64,000 bases of DNA, from positions 62,001 through 126,000 of the forward strand of contig NZ_CALJPG010000008.1 of NCBI RefSeq assembly GCF_937980635.1, written 5' to 3'. The translations under genes were made by a program, and so were the position numbers. Positions 62,291 through 64,000 of the stretch are shown here, piece after piece. The first letter of the stretch is position 1; each line of letters starts with the position of its first letter. The DNA is from an uncultured Campylobacter sp. (GTDB taxonomy: Bacteria; Campylobacterota; Campylobacteria; Campylobacterales; Campylobacteraceae). The notes under the pieces were generated by a model that saw only the letters and a list, made by a program, of their open reading frames with translations, did no database searches and was not told the origin of the DNA.

Positions 62291-63288
62291 TTATTTCTTT
62301 CAAGCTCTTTAAGGCCTACTTCATTAAGTTCCTCAATGTCAATTTCTATAAATTTTTCTCTCACTACATCCATTAACATATTTAATCCGCCCCTCAAATT
62401 CAATACTTCTTTTCTTATATCATCTTGTACTTTTCTTTGCTGTTCTTCTATTTCCGGAGTACTTCTATCAAATATAAATTTTATTTCCCCATTGCTAGAG
62501 ATACAATAATCTATTGATGTCATTTTAAATATTTTATCGAATGCCCCATAAAACGTTAACAGATGTTCGTATATATCTTTATCGTATATATAAAAGTATC
62601 CAGACCGAAATAGTTCATATAATTTTCCAGAGAAAAAAAGAGTATCTTTACTGAAACTTTCGGGCATACTATCCGCAAATTCATAAAATATCCCTATATT
62701 AAGATATTTAAATAGTTTTTCTAAATTATCTATATCTCGTTTTCTTCGTATATCTTTTTCTCTTCTATCCCATTCTTTTGTAGGATTTCTTTCTAATATT
62801 TGTTTTATGCGGTCTTTTAAATACTTTGACTTACTGCCACACATAGATTTTATATGATTGCTGTCATCGCTTTCTTTAAGTGAATAATTTAAACTTATTC
62901 TTCTCTTATTTATATCAAAAGGCAAGTCGTCAAGTTTGCCAAATTGATCGTTGAAAATTAAAATAATCCTATCCCATCCAAGCCTTGAAACTGCATACCC
63001 TAATTCGTATAATACATTTGGATTTGGAGTCTTCTTTGTATCACTATATGACCCAACAATACTTATATCTGCTACATACACATCAGCATTAGAAATCTTT
63101 TTTATTATAGTTTCTATAATATCAGGAGTTCCGCTCTCATCTTTGGTTGCTTCATCTATGTTAATGTTTATATTGTCTTCTGTTCTAATGTCTTTTGCGA
63201 CATTGGCCAATATATCACTAATAAATTTTTTATTCGTCTTTTTTGGTAAATCATTTTGCCAAGAATAAAATATTGTACATTCTTTCAT
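62287..63288 (-). CDS. TIR-like (nucleotide-binding) effector, candidate defence gene
   Basis: A 333-residue protein. The first ~140 residues match TIR-like domains of bacterial antiphage effectors: TIFYSWQNDLPKKTNKKFI (from residue 5), ESGTPDIIETIIKKISNADV, ADIS, and NPNVLYELGYAVSRLGWDRI, where Glu95 is the likely catalytic residue, then LPFDINKRRISLNY. The remaining ~190 residues are helical and unassigned. It is very AT-rich against GC-richer neighbours and lies alone after a double terminator, a typical sign of acquired defence genes. NAD+ cleavage is an inference from the domain. Confidence 0.72.
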   Translation of the reverse strand: MKECTIFYSWQNDLPKKTNKKFISDILANVAKDIRTEDNININIDEATKDESGTPDIIETIIKKISNADVYVADISIVGSYSDTKKTPNPNVLYELGYAVSRLGWDRIILIFNDQFGKLDDLPFDINKRRISLNYSLKESDDSNHIKSMCGSKSKYLKDRIKQILERNPTKEWDRREKDIRRKRDIDNLEKLFKYLNIGIFYEFADSMPESFSKDTLFFSGKLYELFRSGYFYIYDKDIYEHLLTFYGAFDKIFKMTSIDYCISSNGEIKFIFDRSTPEIEEQQRKVQDDIRKEVLNLRGGLNMLMDVVREKFIEIDIEELNEVGLKELERNK

Positions 63289-63328
63289 AAACTTTTCCTT
63301 AAATTTTATTTTGAAGCATAGTTTGAAA

Positions 63329-63413
63329 TTTGCCTAAATTTAGCCTGCGAGCTGAAATTTAGGCAAAATGCGGCTAAGCTAGCAAAGCCCGCCAGAGGGG
63401 AAGCTTAGCCGCA
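63329..63413 (-). terminator. Two hairpins between the 63417 and TIR-like genes
   Basis: TGCGGCTAAGCT / AGCTTAGCCGCA (63369-63413) is a perfect 12-bp stem followed on the minus strand by TTTT; TTTGCCTAAATTT / AAATTTAGGCAAA (63329-63367) is a perfect 13-bp stem. Both lie after the gene at 63417, so transcription into the TIR-like gene from upstream is probably blocked. Confidence 0.8.
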
Positions 63414-63416
63414 AAT

Positions 63417-64000
63417 TCAGTCGCAGAAGCGCTCGTCTGTGCGGTATTTCTTGCGCTCGGCGATGTAATCGGCTCTGTTTTTCGGATCGGCAAAATACTG
63501 CTTTTGCTTTTGCTGATCGGCTTTGAGCTTTTCTATCACTTCCTTTAAAGCCGCCTTGCGGTCGCTAGCGATGGAGGGGAATTTATCCGAAAATATCGCC
63601 TTGTACGGATGATCCTTTACCCAATCGACCGCCTTTTCGACTGTGATCTGCTGCTTGTCGATGTCGCAGAATGCGTATGGGTTGATCACGTCGCCCGCAA
63701 GGTGCATGAAAGCGGAATTTGCCTCGACCGTCTCCATAAACATCGCGCCGCTAACGTCGATTACCGAGGCGAAGGAGATGAAGCGGTATTTGCCCGCGTA
63801 GAACCAAAACACCGCGTCGTCCTTAAGCCCCAGATCATAAGCGCGCGCAGCGACGGTCATCAGCGTGGTCGGAGCGACCATATCCGGGGCGTCTTCGATG
63901 ATTTTGATCGCCTTTTTTAGGCTCGCCACGTCGTTTTTCATCAACAGATCGTCGATCGGCTCGTAAACATGCACGTATTCGGGCTTACCATCCTTGGCCG
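63417..64000 (-). CDS. Protein of unknown function, cut by the window end
   Basis: The frame is open to the end of the window, so its start is outside; the GTG at 63974 is a possible but not necessary start. The visible 194 codons give a helical protein with DDAVFWFYAGKYRF and a basic, Gln/Lys-rich end (LKADQQKQKQYFADPKNRAD). The segment FMHLAGDVINPYAFCDIDKQ looks conserved, but I recognise no family. Confidence 0.55.
   Translation of the reverse strand, partial: AKDGKPEYVHVYEPIDDLLMKNDVASLKKAIKIIEDAPDMVAPTTLMTVAARAYDLGLKDDAVFWFYAGKYRFISFASVIDVSGAMFMETVEANSAFMHLAGDVINPYAFCDIDKQQITVEKAVDWVKDHPYKAIFSDKFPSIASDRKAALKEVIEKLKADQQKQKQYFADPKNRADYIAERKKYRTDERFCD

Noticed and set aside
1..64000. tRNA, rRNA, tmRNA or insertion sequences
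   Set aside because: I scanned for T-loop-like GGTTCGAAT-type sequences, rRNA words and transposase motifs on both strands and found none convincing.

Overview
The window looks like chromosomal DNA of a Campylobacter with an unusually high GC content for the genus. Several gene blocks follow the order I recall from C. jejuni: alaS-maf-pbpA with a Gfo/Idh oxidoreductase and hemH next to it; metK-sstT-pepF-(conserved hypothetical)-helicase-truB-ispE-smpB-tlpA-like-clpS-clpA-aat; and nth-peb4-fba followed by a MotA/ExbB-like and OmpA-like pair. A non-motile species such as C. gracilis is my best guess, because csrA, which controls flagellin synthesis in this group, is missing from its usual place between truB and ispE. 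The species call is inference.

Layout. 1-8.8 kb: the 3' end of an AsmA-like gene, small membrane proteins, a yqeY gene and a quinol-type nitric oxide reductase, the last two flanked by an inverted pair of paralogous lipoprotein genes. 8.8-16.8 kb: a small AT-rich islet, then pbpA, maf, a membrane protein gene and alaS (minus strand), and an oxidoreductase gene with hemH (plus strand). 16.8-18.9 kb: an AT-rich islet and a UDP-sugar dehydrogenase. 19.3-32.7 kb: a long minus-strand block for cell division, proteolysis, tmRNA-mediated rescue, isoprenoid and tRNA modification genes, and a peptidase. 32.8-43.5 kb: sstT, metK, a TRAP solute-binding protein, malate:quinone oxidoreductase, pyruvate kinase, a MerT/MerP-like pair and pepD. 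43.7-50.1 kb: two ORFs separated by an A9 tract, nth, peb4, fba and the putative ion-driven motor pair. 50.5-64 kb: an accessory region with a Sel1-repeat protein, hisD, small secreted proteins, a YbaK-like deacylase, an ecotin homologue, broken genes, two paralogous W-rich repeat proteins, a NADAR fragment, and an AT-rich TIR-like gene ending in a 46-bp perfect palindrome.

Three features recur. (1) Long non-coding gaps are filled with words of the form RAATTY, often paired 8 bp apart as a 14-bp dyad (AAATTTTAAAATTT and variants). RAATTY is the methylated motif linked to DNA discrimination in C. jejuni natural transformation, so these gaps are worth a genome-wide look. (2) Conserved enzymes (ferrochelatase, oligoendopeptidase F, YbaK) carry lineage-specific low-complexity inserts. 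(3) The accessory region at 57-64 kb shows gene decay: an in-frame amber stop, a frameshifted and stopped gene, and a 5'-truncated NADAR gene. I recognised no tRNA, rRNA, CRISPR array or complete insertion sequence.
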